Origin: Gemmatimonadota bacterium
Lineage (GTDB): Bacteria; Gemmatimonadota; Gemmatimonadetes; Gemmatimonadales; GWC2-71-9
Length of the DNA stretch: 64,000 nucleotides
NCBI GenBank assembly: GCA_016713435.1
Contig: JADJPD010000030.1
Coordinates: 17,944-81,943 of the forward strand
Direction: 5' to 3'
Each line of letters begins with the position of its first letter. Positions within the stretch are counted from its first letter, which is position 1. The notes below the pieces were generated by a model that had not been told where the DNA came from, did no database searches, and worked only from the letters and a program-made list of their open reading frames with translations. The translations under genes and the position numbers were made by a program. Shown piece after piece: positions 45,645 to 55,466 of the stretch.

Positions 45645-46995
45645 CCGGCTCCGCCTCGGGATCGCCGCATGGTTCGCGGTGGCGTTCCTTGCCGGGCTCG
45701 TTTCCCTCGACCTCTCGCTGTACGGGTACCTCCGCTACCAGGCTTCCCACCGCCTGACACGGGACCTCGGTACGCTGGGCCGCTCGCTCGGGCGAGCCGT
45801 GGCGTTCGAGCTGGACGAGGCCCCCGATTCCGGCGTGGCGTGGGCCGCCCGGGATACCCTGAAGGAATGGGTGGCGCCGCCAGGGGCCTACCTGGTGCTC
45901 GACTCGGTCGGCGGGGTGCTGGCCTCACGCGGCGACCGGGCCTGGCTCGCCGCGGCAACGGCGGCCCCCAGGCATGAGGCGGTCTGGGACGGCGCGGTGG
46001 CCGCCGGGCGACCGGTGCGACGCGTCGTCGTCCCCGGCCCGGCTGGCCGCGGGTTTCGGGTGGCCGTGCTCGGCAGCGCGGAACTGGCGGCCGCGGAGAG
46101 CCAGAACCTCGCGCTCTGGCTCGCGGTGAGCCTGCCCTTGGTCCTGCTGCTCGGCCTGGCCGGCGGGTACCTGCTCTCCCGCCGGGCGCTGCGGCCGATC
46201 CGGGAGCTGGAACAGGCCATCGCTGCCATCTCGCCCGAGGCGCTGCACGAGCGGCTGAGCGTCCAGGTGCCCCCCGATGAGGTGGATGGGGTGCGGGCGC
46301 AGGTCAACGTCCTGCTCACCCGGCTGGAGCGGGCGCGCGAGAGCAACGCGCTGTTCCTGCGCCAGGCCGCGAACCAGATCCGGACCCCGCTCACGCTGGT
46401 CATGGGCGAGGCGTCCCTGGCCCTGCCGGATGCGCCGGCCGCGGTGCGGCCCGTGCTGGCCCGGATCCTCCGCGCCTCGGAACAGATGCAGCGCCGGGTG
46501 GCGGACCTCTTCGTGATGGCGGAAGCGCGGACCGGCGCCCCGGTCCCGCTCGACGAGGCGGTGGACGTCGACGGCCTGCTGCTCGAGGTGGCCGATGCCG
46601 CCCGGGCCCGGGCCCGGCAGCTGGGGCATGCGCTGGCCTTCGGCGAGGTGGAGCCGCTCGAGGTGCGCGGCAACCGCGCGCTGCTGCGGGAGGCGCTGCT
46701 CGAGCTGGTGGAAAACGCGCTCACCCACGGGGAGCCCGGGACACCCGTCGAACTCGGCACCAGTGCGGCCGCCCGGACGGTGACGGTGCGGAACGCGGGG
46801 CGCGCCTTTGCACTGGAGCCGCTGGAGGACGTCGGCAACCCCGCGCCGCGGGACCGCGGCCTCGGGCTGATGATCGTCCGCTGGATCGCGGCCACGCACG
46901 GTGGTCGCCTGGAGGTGGTGGCGCACCAGGGCGTCAATGCCGTGACGCTGCAGTTCCCTCACGACTCGACCGCGGCGTCCACGCCGCCAACCTGA
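45634..46995 (+). CDS. Sensor kinase-like protein lacking the phosphoacceptor histidine
   Basis: A 453-residue membrane sensor with two helices (about 8-30 and 162-184), a periplasmic domain between them, a HAMP linker (LSRRALRPIRELEQAIAAI) and a kinase region. The phosphoacceptor box reads QAANQIRTPLTLV: asparagine N247 stands where HisKA proteins have histidine (SHELRTPL). CAC to AAC is one base. The ATPase part keeps an N box (ELVENALTHG) and G2 (RGLGLMIV), but G1 is weak (NAGRAF). It may be a degenerate or phosphatase-only sensor, or a sequence error. It is coupled to the regulator before it and ends two bases before the RND adaptor gene. Confidence 0.88.
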   Translation: MAVSRLRLGIAAWFAVAFLAGLVSLDLSLYGYLRYQASHRLTRDLGTLGRSLGRAVAFELDEAPDSGVAWAARDTLKEWVAPPGAYLVLDSVGGVLASRGDRAWLAAATAAPRHEAVWDGAVAAGRPVRRVVVPGPAGRGFRVAVLGSAELAAAESQNLALWLAVSLPLVLLLGLAGGYLLSRRALRPIRELEQAIAAISPEALHERLSVQVPPDEVDGVRAQVNVLLTRLERARESNALFLRQAANQIRTPLTLVMGEASLALPDAPAAVRPVLARILRASEQMQRRVADLFVMAEARTGAPVPLDEAVDVDGLLLEVADAARARARQLGHALAFGEVEPLEVRGNRALLREALLELVENALTHGEPGTPVELGTSAAARTVTVRNAGRAFALEPLEDVGNPAPRDRGLGLMIVRWIAATHGGRLEVVAHQGVNAVTLQFPHDSTAASTPPT

Positions 46996-46997
46996 TC

Positions 46998-48205
46998 ATG
47001 TCCGTGACCTCACCCGCATTCCCCGCGCGCCCCGTCCGCCCCCGCTCCCTTTCCGTGCCGGCCCTGCTTGGGCTGGTGGCGTGCGGCGCGCCACCCGCGG
47101 CCGAGAAACCCCAGCCGCCGGCCACCCTGAGTCACGCTGTGAAGGAAGCCGACCTCGCCACCCTGACGCTCACCGCGCAGGCGGAGCAGCGGATCGGGAT
47201 CGTGGTGGACACCGCCGCCCGGCGCGAACTGGGGCAGGTGCGCACGGTGGGCGGCGAGGTCCAGGTGCGCCCCGGCAGCCGGGCGGTGCTGGTGGCGCCG
47301 CGCGCCGGGACGGTGCTCGGCGCCCCCGGCGGCGGGCTGCCCGTCGCCGGAAGCCGCGTGGCGGCGGGGGCGCCGCTGCTGCGCCTGCTGCTGCTGCCGG
47401 CCGAGGGCGACCTGTTCCAGGCCGGCGACGAAGTGGCTGCGGCGGAGGCCCGGCTCGGGAACGCCCGGCTCCGCGCGGAGCGCGCCGAGACCCTGCTGGT
47501 GCGGGGGGCCGGCACCATCGAGGCCGCGGAAGACGCCCGTCAGGCGCTGGTGGAGGCGGAGGCCGCCTTCCGGGTGGCGCAGTCGCGCCAGGCGGTGCTG
47601 AGCGGCGCGCCAGACTCGGCCGGCCTCCGGTCGGTGACGCTCAGGCGCCGTTCGACGGCGTGGTGCAGGCGCTCGAGGTGGCGGCGGGCCAGCGGGTGGC
47701 GTCCGGCGCCGCGCTGCTCGAGGTGGCCGCCCTCGACCCGCTCTGGGTGCGGGTGCCGCTCTTCCCCGGCGACCTGCCGGCGGTGGACGTTGGCCGCGGC
47801 GCCATGGTGGCCCGGGCCGGCGGGCAGGGCGGCGGCCGGCCCGCCCGCGCCGTGCCGGGCCCCGCCTCGGCGGATCCGGTGGCCGCCTCGGTGGATCTTT
47901 ACTTCGAGGTCCCGAACCCCGACGGCGGCCTGCGCCCGGGCGAGCGCGTGGGCGTCACGCTCCCGCTCCGGGGCCGGGGCACGAGCGGGGTGGTGGTCCC
48001 GTGGAGCGCCATCGTGCGCGACATCGGGGGCGGGGCGTGGGTGTACGCCCGGCTGGGGGAGGGGAAGTACGCCCGGCGGCGGGTGGAGGTGGACCACGTG
48101 GTGGGGGACCAGGCGCTGCTGGCCCGCGGGCTCGAGCCCGGCACTGTGATCGTGGCGGTGGGCGCGGCGGAGCTGTTCAGCACCGAGTTCGGGACGGGGA
48201 AGTGA
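46998..48205 (+). CDS. RND periplasmic adaptor (membrane fusion protein), frame broken
   Basis: From ATG 46998 a lipoprotein-like N-terminus (ALLGLVACGAPPA) leads into the adaptor fold (QVRPGSRAVLVAPRAGTVLG and a helical hairpin with EAAEDARQALVEAEAAFRVAQ). At about 47641 the frame shifts by one base; the return lipoyl strand APFDGVVQALEVAAGQRVASG then continues to the barrel (LDPLWVRVPLFPGD) and a normal C-terminus at 48205. Joined length is about 402 residues. It is the partner of the RND pump that begins one base inside its stop. No outer-membrane channel gene is present in this operon, so it may share the CzcC-like channel at 35968. Confidence 0.85.
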
Positions 48206-51200
48206 TGCGCGGCCTGGTCAGCGCGGCCCTCACCCACCGGGTGACGGTGGTGGCGCTCGCCCTGCTGCTGGTGCTGCTGGCGCCGGGGCTCCTCCGGGAC
48301 ACGCCGTTCGACGTGTTCCCCGAGTTTGCGCCGCCGCTGGTGGAGATCCAGACCGAGGCGCCCGGGCTGTCCACCGAGGAGGTGGAGCAACTCGTCACGG
48401 TGCCGCTCGAGAACGCGCTCCTTGGCACCGCTGGGTCCGGACCGGCTCCGCCCAAGTCGGTGCTGGGCCTCTCGTCGGTGGTGCTGCTCTTCCGCCGGGC
48501 ACCGACCGGCTTCCGCGCCCGGCAGTTGGTGCAGGAGCGTGTGGCGTGGTGGCGCCGACGCTGCCCGCGGTCGCGCGGCCGCCGGTCATGCTGTCGCCGC
48601 TGTCGCTCCCTCAGCCGCGCGCTCAAGATCGGCATCACCTCGCCGACGCTCGACCAGGTGGCGCTCACGACGCTCGCCAAGTGGACCATCCGGCCCCGGC
48701 TCATGGCCGTGCCCGGCGTGGCCAACGTGGCCATCTGGGGCCAGCGGGACCGGGAGCTGCAGGTGCTGGTGGATCCCGACCGCCTGCGGGCGAGCGGCGT
48801 GACGCTGGCGCAGGTGACCGACGCCACCCGCGCCGCCACCACGCTGGCGGGCGGCGGCTTCGTGGACACGCCCAACCAGCGCTTTGCCGTGAGCCACCGG
48901 AGCGGCCTGCACTCCGCCGGCGACCTCGCGCGCCAGCTGGTGACCTGGCGGAACGGCGCCGCGCTGACGCTCGGGGACGTGGCCGAGGTGACCGAGGGCC
49001 ACCCGCCGCCGATCGGCGACGCCATCATCAACGACGGCCCCGGGCTGCTGCTCATCGTGGAGAAGCAGCCGTGGGGGAACACCCTCGCGGTGACCCGGGG
49101 CGTGGACGCCGCGCTGGCCGAGCTGCGCCCCGCGCTCGGCGACGTGGCTATCGACGCGACGATCTTCCGGCCGGCCACCTTCATCGAGCTCTCCCTCCAC
49201 AACCTGGGCCGCGCCCTGCTGCTCGGCTGCGTGCTGGTGGTGCTGGTGCTGGCGCTCTTCCTGCAGGACTGGCGCACGGCGTTCATCAGCCTCACGGCCA
49301 TCCCGCTCTCCCTGCTGGCCGCGGCGCTGGTGCTCCGCTGGCGCGGGGGCACGCTCGACACGATGGTGATCGCGGGGCTCATCATCGCGCTCGGCGAGGT
49401 CGTGGACGACGCGATCATCGACGTCGAGAACATCGCCCGGCGGCTGCGGCAGAACCGCGCCGCGGCGGCGCCGCGCCCGGCGTTCGAGGTGGTGCTCGAC
49501 GCCTCGCTCGAGGTGCGCAGCGCCGTGGTCTACGGCAGCCTCATCGTGGTGCTGGTGTTCGTGCCGGTGTTCTTCCTCGACGGGGCTCGCCGGGGCGTTC
49601 TTCCGGCCGCTGGCGCTGGCCTACATCCTGGCGATCGGGGCGTCGCTGCTGGTGGCGCTCATCGTGACGCCCGCGCTGGCGCTGCTGCTCCTGCCGGGCG
49701 CCCCGCTCACGGAGCGGGAGCCGCCGCTCGCGCGCTGGCTGCACGCGCGCTACCGGGGGCTGCTGCCGCGGCTGGTGGACCGCCCGGCGCTGGCGGTGCG
49801 GATCGGCGCGGCGGCCACGGTGGCGGCGCTGGGCACGTTCTCGTTTCTCGGCGAGGAGTTCCTCCCGCACTTCAAGGAATACGACTTCCTGATGCACTGG
49901 GTGGAGAAGCCCGGCACCTCGCTCGAGGCGATGGACCGGATCACCCTGCAGGCGAGCCGCGAGCTGCGGAGCATCCCCGGGGTCCGCAACTTCGGCTCCC
50001 ACATCGGCCGCGACGAGGTGGCGGACGAGGTGGTGGGGCCCAACTTCACCGAGCTCTGGATCAGCCTCGACCCGGCGGTGGACTACGAGCCGACGGTGGC
50101 GCGGATCCAGGCCGTGGTGGACGGCTATCCCGGGCTTTACCGCGACCTGCTCACCTACCTGCGCGAGCGGATCAAGGAAGTGCTCACGGGCGCGAGCGCC
50201 ACGGTGGTGGTGCGGCTCTCGGGGCCGAGCCTGGACACGCTGCGGAGCCGCGCGGCGGAGGTGTACGACAGCCTCAAGGCGGTGCCGGGCGTGGTGGACC
50301 TCAAGGTGCAGGCGCAGGTGCTCGTGCCGCAGGTGGAGGTGCGCTTCCGGCCGGACGCGGCGGCGCGCCACGGGCTCACCGCGCGCGACGTGCAGCAGGC
50401 GGTGGGGACCCTCGTACGGGGGGAGCGGGTGGGGGAGTTCTACGAGGAGCAGAAGGCGTTCGGGGTGGCGGTGTGGGGCGTGCCCGGCGTCCGGCGCGAC
50501 CCGACGCGCTCGGGCGCCTGCTCATCGACACGCCGGGCGGCGGGGCCGTGCCGCTCTCGGCGGTGGCGGACGTGGGGCTGGCGCCCACGCTGAACGAGAT
50601 CACGCGGGAGGGCGCCACGCGGAAGCTCGACGTGACCCTCAACGTCCGCGGCCGCGCCCTCGGCGCGGTGGCGCGCGACGTCGACGCCCGGCTGGCCACG
50701 ATCACGCTGCCGGCGGAGCACCGGGCGGTGGTGCTCGGCGAGTATGCGGAGCGGCAGGCGGCGGGGCGGCGGCTGGTGGTGCTGGCCGGGCTCGCGGTGG
50801 TGGGGATCCTGCTGCTGCTCTACACCGACTTCCAGTCGCCGCGGCTCACGCTGCTGGTGTTCGCGTCGCTGCCGTTTGCGCTGATCGGCGGGGTGGTGGC
50901 GGTGCTGCTCACGGGCGGGGTGCTGTCGCTCGGGTCGCTGGTGGGGTTCGTGACGGTGCTCGGCATCGCGGGGCGGAACGGCATCATGTTGCTGAGCCAC
51001 TACCGGCACCTGGAGGAGGCGGAGGGGGTGCCGTTCGGGCGGGCCCTGGTGCTGCGGGGGGCGGAGGAGCGCCTGACGCCGATCGTGATGACGGCGCTGG
51101 TGACGGCGCTGGCGCTGGTGCCGATCGTGCTGGGCGGGCGCGCGGCCGGGGCACGAGATCGAGCACCCGATGGCCGTGGTGATCCTGGGGGGGCTGGTGA

Positions 51201-51286
51201 CTTCGACGGTGCTGAACCTGTTCCTGATGCCGGCGGTGTACCTGCGGTACGGGCGGGCGGCGGGACGCGACGTGGAGGAGCGCTAG
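48205..51286 (+). CDS. Second heavy-metal RND pump, multiple frame breaks
   Basis: CzcA/CusA-family pump of about 1025 residues when its pieces are joined. The family start DTPFDVFPEFAPPLVEIQTEAPGLS is intact. Breaks or local shifts lie near 48430-48460, 48545-48610, 49585 (GGGG), 50505 and 51148 (GGGG); each returns to good RND sequence, ending LNLFLMPAVYLRYGR. The helix-4 motif is GEVVDDAIIDVEN, without the DFG of the first pump, so the substrate group differs. Five or more breaks in 3 kb could mean a decaying gene, but at least two are extra G in G-runs, so errors contribute. The upstream sensor/regulator pair probably controls it. Confidence 0.85.
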
Positions 51287-51389
51287 GCGGGCACGCGGCC
51301 GGGCTTCAGGCGTCGGACAGCCGCGCCACCGCGAGCTGCCATTCGGTTGCGGCGCGGGATCGGGCGTGGGGAGCGCGGAGAAGACGCGC

Positions 51390-51942
51390 TCAGCGCGGGG
51401 TGAAGAGGGTGGGGAGGTCGAGGGTGAGCGGCTCGCCGGCGCCGCCCGGGTGCCAGGTGAGGCGGTCCCGCCGATGCGGGGCTCGGTGGCCCGGCGTCCA
51501 GACCTCCACCTGCGCCTGCGCCGGGGTCCACGATCCCGTAGAGCGGCACGCCCGCCTCCTGGAAGCGGCGACGCTTCTGGACGCGGTCGTGGCGGGCGCT
51601 CGAGGGGCTCAAGACTTCGATGATGAGGAGGGGGTGCTGGACCTCGGCCCAGTCGTCGGTGTGGGACTCGCTGGCGGGGACCACGAGGAGGTCGGGGAGG
51701 AAGTAGCTGGCGTCGTCCCAGCTCACGACGCCATGCGAGACGAAGAGTTCGCCCAGGCCTTCGGCGGTCACGAACGTGTCGATGGCCCGGAAGAACCGCA
51801 GGAGGATCCGCTCGTGCCGGCGGCCGGGGGCCGGGGTCACGAGCAGCTCGCCGTAGGCCAGCTCGTAGCGCTGGCCGTCCTCGGGCAGGGCCTCGACCAT
51901 GGCGCGGGTCCAGCGGGGCGGGGAGGCGTGGGGCATGGCCAT
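51390..51942 (-). CDS. Uma2-family protein 1, frame broken near the 3' end
   Basis: PD-(D/E)XK-fold protein of the Uma2 family, whose biological role is not established. From ATG 51942 it reads MAMPHASPPRWTRAMVEALP, then GQRYELAYGELLVTPAPG, PDLLVVPASE and LLIIEVLSPSSARHDRVQKRR, giving the usual Asp, Glu and Lys of the nuclease core. After GIVDPGAGA the frame must shift by one base (about 51530) to give QVEVWTPGHRAP and a matching end LDLPTLFTPR at 51390. Joined length is about 184 residues, as in its neighbours. It shares its upstream block with the two other Uma2 genes. Confidence 0.8.
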
Positions 51943-51980
51943 ACGGTACGCTCGGCGGCGGAGGGAATGCAACTCGGCAT
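51936..51980 (-). promoter_or_regulatory. Conserved upstream block of Uma2 gene 1
   Basis: On the minus strand this block reads TTGCAT, 18 bases, TACCGT, then ATGGCCATGCC. The same block precedes the Uma2 genes at 52750 and 56012 almost unchanged. TTGCAT/TACCGT could be promoter boxes that put the transcript start at or near the first codons, that is, a leaderless mRNA. The conservation is seen; the promoter reading is inference. Confidence 0.55.
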
Positions 51981-52086
51981 CGGCCACGATACGCCGGGTC
52001 CCCGGAGTCTCTGGTACCCGGACGACGCGCGCCGTGACGAATTCCCTCACACGCCCATACTCTCCATCCCCGATCCCGGTCGCCAT

Positions 52087-52120
52087 ACGTACGTAACGGC
52101 CGGATATATCCGGCCGCTAC
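52087..52120. repeat. Dispersed palindromic repeat, copy 2
   Basis: Identical over 34 bases to 21990-22023, with the palindrome CGGCCGGATATATCCGGCCG at 52097-52116. It lies between two leftward Uma2 genes. Confidence 0.8.
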
Positions 52121-52194
52121 AGACGTGGGGGGAGAGGATCGTGGGTGGGGAGTGCGGTGCGCGTGCGGTGCGCGTGCGGCGCGGGTTAGCGGGG

Positions 52195-52750
52195 TCAGGC
52201 GGAGTCGAACACCGTCGTCAGGTCGAGGCAGAGCGGGGCCAGTTGCGCCCGGCGGCGCCCACGTAACCCGCTCCTGCTCGACTCGCGGCGCCTGATCGGC
52301 GGGCCCCCACACTTCCACGAGGCGACGGTCCGGGTCCACCACCCAGTAGGCCGGCACGCCCCCGTGCTGGTAGGCGTGCCGCTTGGTGAAGCGGTCGTAG
52401 CGGGTGCTCGAGGGGCTCAGGATCTCGATGACGAGGCCCGGGTGCTGGACGTCCTCCCAGCGCGTGGCGTGCGCCTCGGCCGCGGGGACCACCATGATGT
52501 CGGGCTGGAAGCGGGTGTCGTCGCCCCAGCTCAGCTCGGCCTTGGAGCAGTAGACCTGGCCGAGGGCGTGGCGGCGGACATAGGGCAGGAGCTGTTCGAG
52601 GAGGTTCACGAGTACCCGCTCGTGCCGCGGCGACGGGGCCGGGGTCACGAGCAGTTCGCCCCAGGCCAGCTCGTAGCGCTGGCCGTCGTCGGGGAGGGCC
52701 TGGACGGCGGCCTTGGTCCAGTAGGTGGGGGACTCGGCGGGCATGCCCAT
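52195..52750 (-). CDS. Uma2-family protein 2, frame broken near the 3' end
   Basis: About 185 residues. From ATG 52750: MGMPAESPTYWTKAAVQALP, GQRYELAWGELLVTPAPSP, FQPDIMVVPAAEAHATRWED, then LVIEILSPSSTRYDRFTKRHAY and VPAYWVVDPDRRLVEVW, with all Uma2 motifs and core residues present. The last part, RVTWAPPGA, needs a one-base shift near 52255 to give QLAPLCLDLTTVFDSA and a stop at 52195; in the unshifted frame it runs on without a stop. The gene is closely related to copy 1 (same MxMP start and upstream block) but clearly diverged in sequence, so it is not a recent duplication. Confidence 0.8.
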
Positions 52751-52787
52751 ACGGTACGCTCGGCGGCGGGGGGAATGCAACTCGGCA
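52744..52787 (-). promoter_or_regulatory. Conserved upstream block of Uma2 gene 2
   Basis: Same TTGCAT...TACCGTATGG block as at 51936-51980, including the CCGCCGCCGAGCG spacer, placed at the same distance from the start codon. Shared control of the three Uma2 genes is implied. Confidence 0.55.
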
Positions 52788-52842
52788 AATGCCGGGCGAG
52801 AGATGGCCAACGGGAAGCATCCGAGACCCCCGAATCGACGGG

Positions 52843-52967
52843 AGTGCTTCAGCACTTGTGGTTGCCGAGCGCTCGCTTCAGCGAGCGATCGGCGCGCAAG
52901 GTTCGCGTCTCGTCGCAGCGATCGCTCGCTAAAGCGAGCGCTCGGCAACTACAAGTCCTGAAGGACT
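52843..52967. repeat. Large inverted-repeat element, copy B
   Basis: Arms of 49 bases (52843-52891 and 52919-52967) pair with four mismatches around a 27-base centre. The arms are the same family as 28960-29072 (GTTGCCGAGCGCTCGCTTC, CTTCAGGACTTGT). It fills much of the 350-base gap between Uma2 gene 2 and the GH89 gene, in which no gene is seen. No target-site duplication is obvious. Confidence 0.85.
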
Positions 52968-53102
52968 CACGGTTGCCTCGGAGGCATGTCTGGTCGACTG
53001 CAGTTGGGGTTTCGAGGGGACTCAGGGGCTAGATGCCGAGTCCGGCCGCTCCGCCGCCGCACGCGCCTCGACGCAACTTGCAGGCAGAAGTATGATGGGG
53101 AC

Positions 53103-55352
53103 ATGTCACTCCATCTTCTCGCCCTGACCGGGGCGCTCGCGGCCCAGCTGAGCGCTCCCCCCAAGCAGCCTCCCCCCGACCTGGCGGCGGCCCGGGCGCT
53201 GGTGTCACGCGTCGTGCCGGGCAGCGCCGCGTCGTTTCAGGTGGCGGCCGTGGCCGACAGCGCGGGCCACGACGTCTTCGAGGTCGAGAGCCGGGGTGGC
53301 CGGGTGGTGCTCCGGGGCTCCTCGGGGGTGGCCATCGCCTCGGCCCTCAACTGGTACCTGGAGCAGGTGGCCGGCGTGAACGCGTCGCTCCCGCTCAGGC
53401 CCATCACCCTCCCCGCGCCGCTGCCGGCCGTGCCGGCCAGGGTCCGCCGAGTCACGCCCTACCGGGTCCGCTACTTCTTCAACTACTGCACCTTCTCGTA
53501 CTCGATGGCGTGGTGGGACTGGGCCGACTGGCAGTCGATGATCGACTGGATGGCCCTCAAGGGGATCAACACGCCGCTCGCCGTCACCGGCCAGGAGGCG
53601 GTCTGGCGGCTGATGCTCCGCGACTTCGGGTTCAGCCGCGAGCAGATCGGGGACTTCCTGGTGGGGCCGGCCTACCTGCCGTGGGGCTGGATGGCCAACA
53701 TCGACGGGCTGGGCGGGCCGCTGCCGGACAGCTGGATCGACAGTCACATCGCGCTCGAACGGCAGATCCTCGCGCGGGAGCGGTCGCTCGGGATGCGGCC
53801 GGTGCTGCAGGGGTTCACCGGCCACGTGCCGCGGTCCATCACCGCGGTCTTCCCGGGCGTCACCATCCACCAGACGGGCGACTGGTCGGCCGGCTTCGCC
53901 GGCACCTGGTTCCTCGACCCGACCGACTCGCTCTTCCAGCGGATGGGCCGGCGGTTCATCGAACGGCAGACGGAGCTCTTCGGCACCGACCACCTGTACG
54001 CGGCCGATCCCTTCAACGAGATCGACCCGCCCTCCAACGACTCCACCTTCCTCGCCGGGATGGGCAATGCCATCTACCGCGCGGTGGCGGGGGCTGATCC
54101 GCAAGCGACCTGGGTGATCCAGGCCTGGTTCCTCGTCTACCAGGCCAAGTTCTGGCAGGATCCCCAGGCCCAGGCGCTGCTCGGCGCCGTGCCGGACGAC
54201 CGCATGCTGGTCCTCGATCTCTGGGGCGACCGCTCGCCGGCCTGGAAGGCGCGGCGCGGGTTCTACGGCAAGCCGTGGATCTGGAACGTCCTCTACAACT
54301 TCGGCGGCAAGGTGAGCCTGAATGGCGACCTGCCCCGGATCGCCGCCAATCTCGACACCGCCCTCCGGAGCCCGGCGCACGGCCGGCTGGACGGTCTCGG
54401 GATGACGATGGAAGGCCTCGGCACCAATCCGATCGTTCCCGATTTCGTGATGAACCAGGTGTGGCGGGACCGGGTGCCCGAGGTGGCCGGATGGACGCGG
54501 GACTACGTGACGCGCCGCTACGGCCGCTTCAACGCCTCCGCCTGGAGCGCCTGGCAGTTGCTGCTCGCCACGGCGTTCCGGTCTCCGGCCCAGACCGGGA
54601 ACTTCCTGGCGGAGCGCCCCCAGTTCTACCTGTCGGGCCGTCGCTACCGGAGTGAGCCGGTCCCGCCCTATCCCGACTCCCTGCTCGCCGCCGCGCTCGA
54701 TTCGCTGCTGGCCGCGGCCCCGGCGCTGGGCGACAACGACGCGTATCGCTACGACGTGGTGAACCTCACGCGCCAGGTGCTGGGGCTGGTGGGACTGCCG
54801 CTGGTCCAGCGGGTGGAAGCGGCCTACGCCCGGCGGGACCGCCCGGCGCTGCTCGCGGCGGAGGCGCAGGTGACGTCGCTGCTCGGCGACCTCGATACCC
54901 TGGCCGGCACCCGGCCGGAGTTCCTGCTGGGCCGCTGGATCGGCGCCGCACGACGCTGGGGGACGAGCGACGCGGAGCGGCGGCTCTACGAGTGGAATGC
55001 GCGGAACCTCATCACGCTCTGGGGCACCAAGTGCACCGAGGGGGAGAACGACGACCTCAACCTCTACGCCTACAAGGAGTGGGCGGGGATGTTCTCGTCG
55101 TACTTCCTGCCGCGCTGGGAGGACTTCTTCAGCCGCCTCAATGCCTCGCTGGAGAGTGGCACCGCGTTCGACCGGACGCCGTTCGCGGCGGCTTCCTGCG
55201 AGTGGGAGCAGCGGTGGTCGCGGGATACCGCGTCGTTCTCGGAGACGGCGGCGGGGGATCCGGTGGGGACGGCGGGGCGGGTGGTGCGGAAGTGGGGGCG
55301 CTTGGGCTGCTGGGGGCGCGGGCAGGGCGGGGCGGGGGACTTGAGCGGATGA
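53103..55352 (+). CDS. GH89 alpha-N-acetylglucosaminidase
   Basis: A 749-residue exported glycosidase like human NAGLU, which removes terminal alpha-GlcNAc. It has an N-terminal signal-like segment (LLALTGALAAQLSA). A small alpha/beta domain follows with VLRGSSGVAIASALNWYLEQV, then the catalytic barrel with TPYRVRYFFNYCTFSYSMAWWDW, the two probable catalytic glutamates E306 in DPFNEIDPP and E437 in TMEGLGTNP, and a helical C-terminal domain (YEWNARNLITLWGTKC). The last 25 residues are Gly/Arg-rich and atypical. In animals the enzyme degrades heparan sulfate; in bacteria it acts on host or microbial glycans. No other glycan genes are adjacent. Start ATG 53103 places the signal at the N-terminus. 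Confidence 0.92.
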   Translation: MSLHLLALTGALAAQLSAPPKQPPPDLAAARALVSRVVPGSAASFQVAAVADSAGHDVFEVESRGGRVVLRGSSGVAIASALNWYLEQVAGVNASLPLRPITLPAPLPAVPARVRRVTPYRVRYFFNYCTFSYSMAWWDWADWQSMIDWMALKGINTPLAVTGQEAVWRLMLRDFGFSREQIGDFLVGPAYLPWGWMANIDGLGGPLPDSWIDSHIALERQILARERSLGMRPVLQGFTGHVPRSITAVFPGVTIHQTGDWSAGFAGTWFLDPTDSLFQRMGRRFIERQTELFGTDHLYAADPFNEIDPPSNDSTFLAGMGNAIYRAVAGADPQATWVIQAWFLVYQAKFWQDPQAQALLGAVPDDRMLVLDLWGDRSPAWKARRGFYGKPWIWNVLYNFGGKVSLNGDLPRIAANLDTALRSPAHGRLDGLGMTMEGLGTNPIVPDFVMNQVWRDRVPEVAGWTRDYVTRRYGRFNASAWSAWQLLLATAFRSPAQTGNFLAERPQFYLSGRRYRSEPVPPYPDSLLAAALDSLLAAAPALGDNDAYRYDVVNLTRQVLGLVGLPLVQRVEAAYARRDRPALLAAEAQVTSLLGDLDTLAGTRPEFLLGRWIGAARRWGTSDAERRLYEWNARNLITLWGTKCTEGENDDLNLYAYKEWAGMFSSYFLPRWEDFFSRLNASLESGTAFDRTPFAAASCEWEQRWSRDTASFSETAAGDPVGTAGRVVRKWGRLGCWGRGQGGAGDLSG

Positions 55353-55403
55353 GCTAGCCAAGGGCAGGGTATCCCGGCACTCGAGCAGGAGGGCGGCGTC
55401 CAT

Positions 55404-55466
55404 GACTGGCGGTAGACGCCGTCCGCACCCTGCAGCTCAGGCCGCGTCGAACAGCCCGGCGATGTC
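55404..55466. repeat. 63-bp direct repeat, copy 1
   Basis: Matches 61876-61938 at 60 of 63 positions. It contains GACTGGCGGTAG, the last codons (DWR, stop) of a gene like that at 60436, followed by the 3' end of a leftward Uma2 gene. Here the Uma2 side is intact and the other side is only the stub. Confidence 0.85.

Noticed and set aside
48001..52266. Single 1421-residue protein spanning the RND pump and beyond
   Set aside because: The frame mixes real RND segments with shifted nonsense and then antisense Uma2 sequence; the true pump ends at 51286 in another frame.
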